DNA of 5,263 bases from assembly GCA_041483675.1 (NCBI GenBank), contig JBGPGE010000200.1:1-5263 (forward strand), in the 5' to 3' direction. The position numbers and the translations under genes were made by a program. This stretch comes from 2-12-FULL-60-19 sp041483675 (lineage in GTDB: Bacteria > Desulfobacterota > Binatia > UBA9968). This document shows, piece by piece, positions 5,100 to 5,263 of this stretch; the first letter of the stretch is position 1, and the number at the start of each line of letters is the position of its first letter. The notes beneath the pieces were generated by a model. That model worked only from the letters and a program-made list of their open reading frames with translations, had not been told where the DNA came from and ran no database searches.

Positions 5100-5263
5100 A
5101 ACGGATTAAGCTACGCTGGGTTCTTTTTTTGGCGTGCGCGTTCTTGCCGGCCGCAAGTCCCGGCGTCTCGCCCGCGGAGAAATTCATCGCTGACTACGGC
5201 GGAACCTCCGGATTTCAATCTCCGATCTGGGCCGCGAAGGAAGGCGGCTTTTTCGCCAAGTAC
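5096..5263 (+). CDS. ABC transporter substrate-binding protein, NMT1/SsuA-like (5' part, runs off the window)
   Basis: Fifty-six codons are visible from ATG 5096 to the window end. A signal peptide is clear: basic MKRIKLR, hydrophobic WVLFLACAFLPAA, then SPGVSPAEKF. The Cys14 context (VLFLAC) is only a poor lipobox, so ordinary signal-peptidase cleavage is more likely. The mature start, ADYGGTSGFQSPIWAAKEGGFFAKY in essence (residues 33 onward), fits the first strand and helix of NMT1/THI5/SsuA-like binding proteins, which usually read 'xPxWxAxExGxF'. Ligands in this family include sulfonates, pyrimidines and aromatic acids; the ligand here cannot be told. The ATGA overlap with the dehydratase gene places it in the same operon and suggests that its ligand feeds this pathway. 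Confidence -1.
   Translation, partial: MKRIKLRWVLFLACAFLPAASPGVSPAEKFIADYGGTSGFQSPIWAAKEGGFFAKY

Overview
The window looks like part of a catabolic or amino-/hydroxy-acid metabolism operon from a high-GC, probably uncultured environmental bacterium. Tight start/stop overlaps, AAGGAGG-type ribosome binding sites and an NMT1-like periplasmic binding protein recall soil and sediment lineages such as Rokubacteria, Tectomicrobia or deltaproteobacterial candidate groups. That placement is an impression, not a measurement.

Layout. (1) Bases 1-713, plus strand: the C-terminal 236 residues of an aconitase/LeuC-family large subunit whose three [4Fe-4S] cysteine positions are His, Thr and Asn. (2) Bases 716-1736: an intrusion of about 1 kb. 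A near-perfect 30-bp direct repeat (716-745 and 1706-1736) carries the ribosome binding site and first codons of the next plus-strand gene. Between the copies lies a minus-strand cassette: a single-domain retropepsin-like aspartic protease, a coupled 76-residue protein of unknown function, a possible 36-codon ORF, and a non-coding stretch with an inverted repeat. (3) Bases 1720-2217: a LeuD-type small subunit with an altered active-site loop, presumably the partner of the cluster-less large subunit. (4) Bases 2233-3312: an ornithine cyclodeaminase/mu-crystallin family NAD(P)-dependent protein. (5) Bases 3309-3824 and 3831-5099: a second LeuD/LeuC-type pair, in small-then-large order, with all canonical cluster and active-site residues. 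(6) Bases 5096-5263: the start of a secreted ABC-transporter substrate-binding protein.

How it may work together. From 1720 on, all plus-strand genes are separated by 15 bases or less or overlap by 4 bases, so they are almost certainly one transcript. Without the intrusion the first large subunit would end 15 bases before its small subunit and join the same operon. A plausible reading is uptake of a small organic acid or amino acid by the ABC system, one normal Fe-S dehydratase/isomerase, one unusual cluster-less dehydratase-like complex, and an imine reductase or cyclodeaminase-type step. The substrate cannot be told from sequence. The most unusual content is the cluster-less LeuC/LeuD-like pair and the direct-repeat-flanked insertion that splits it.
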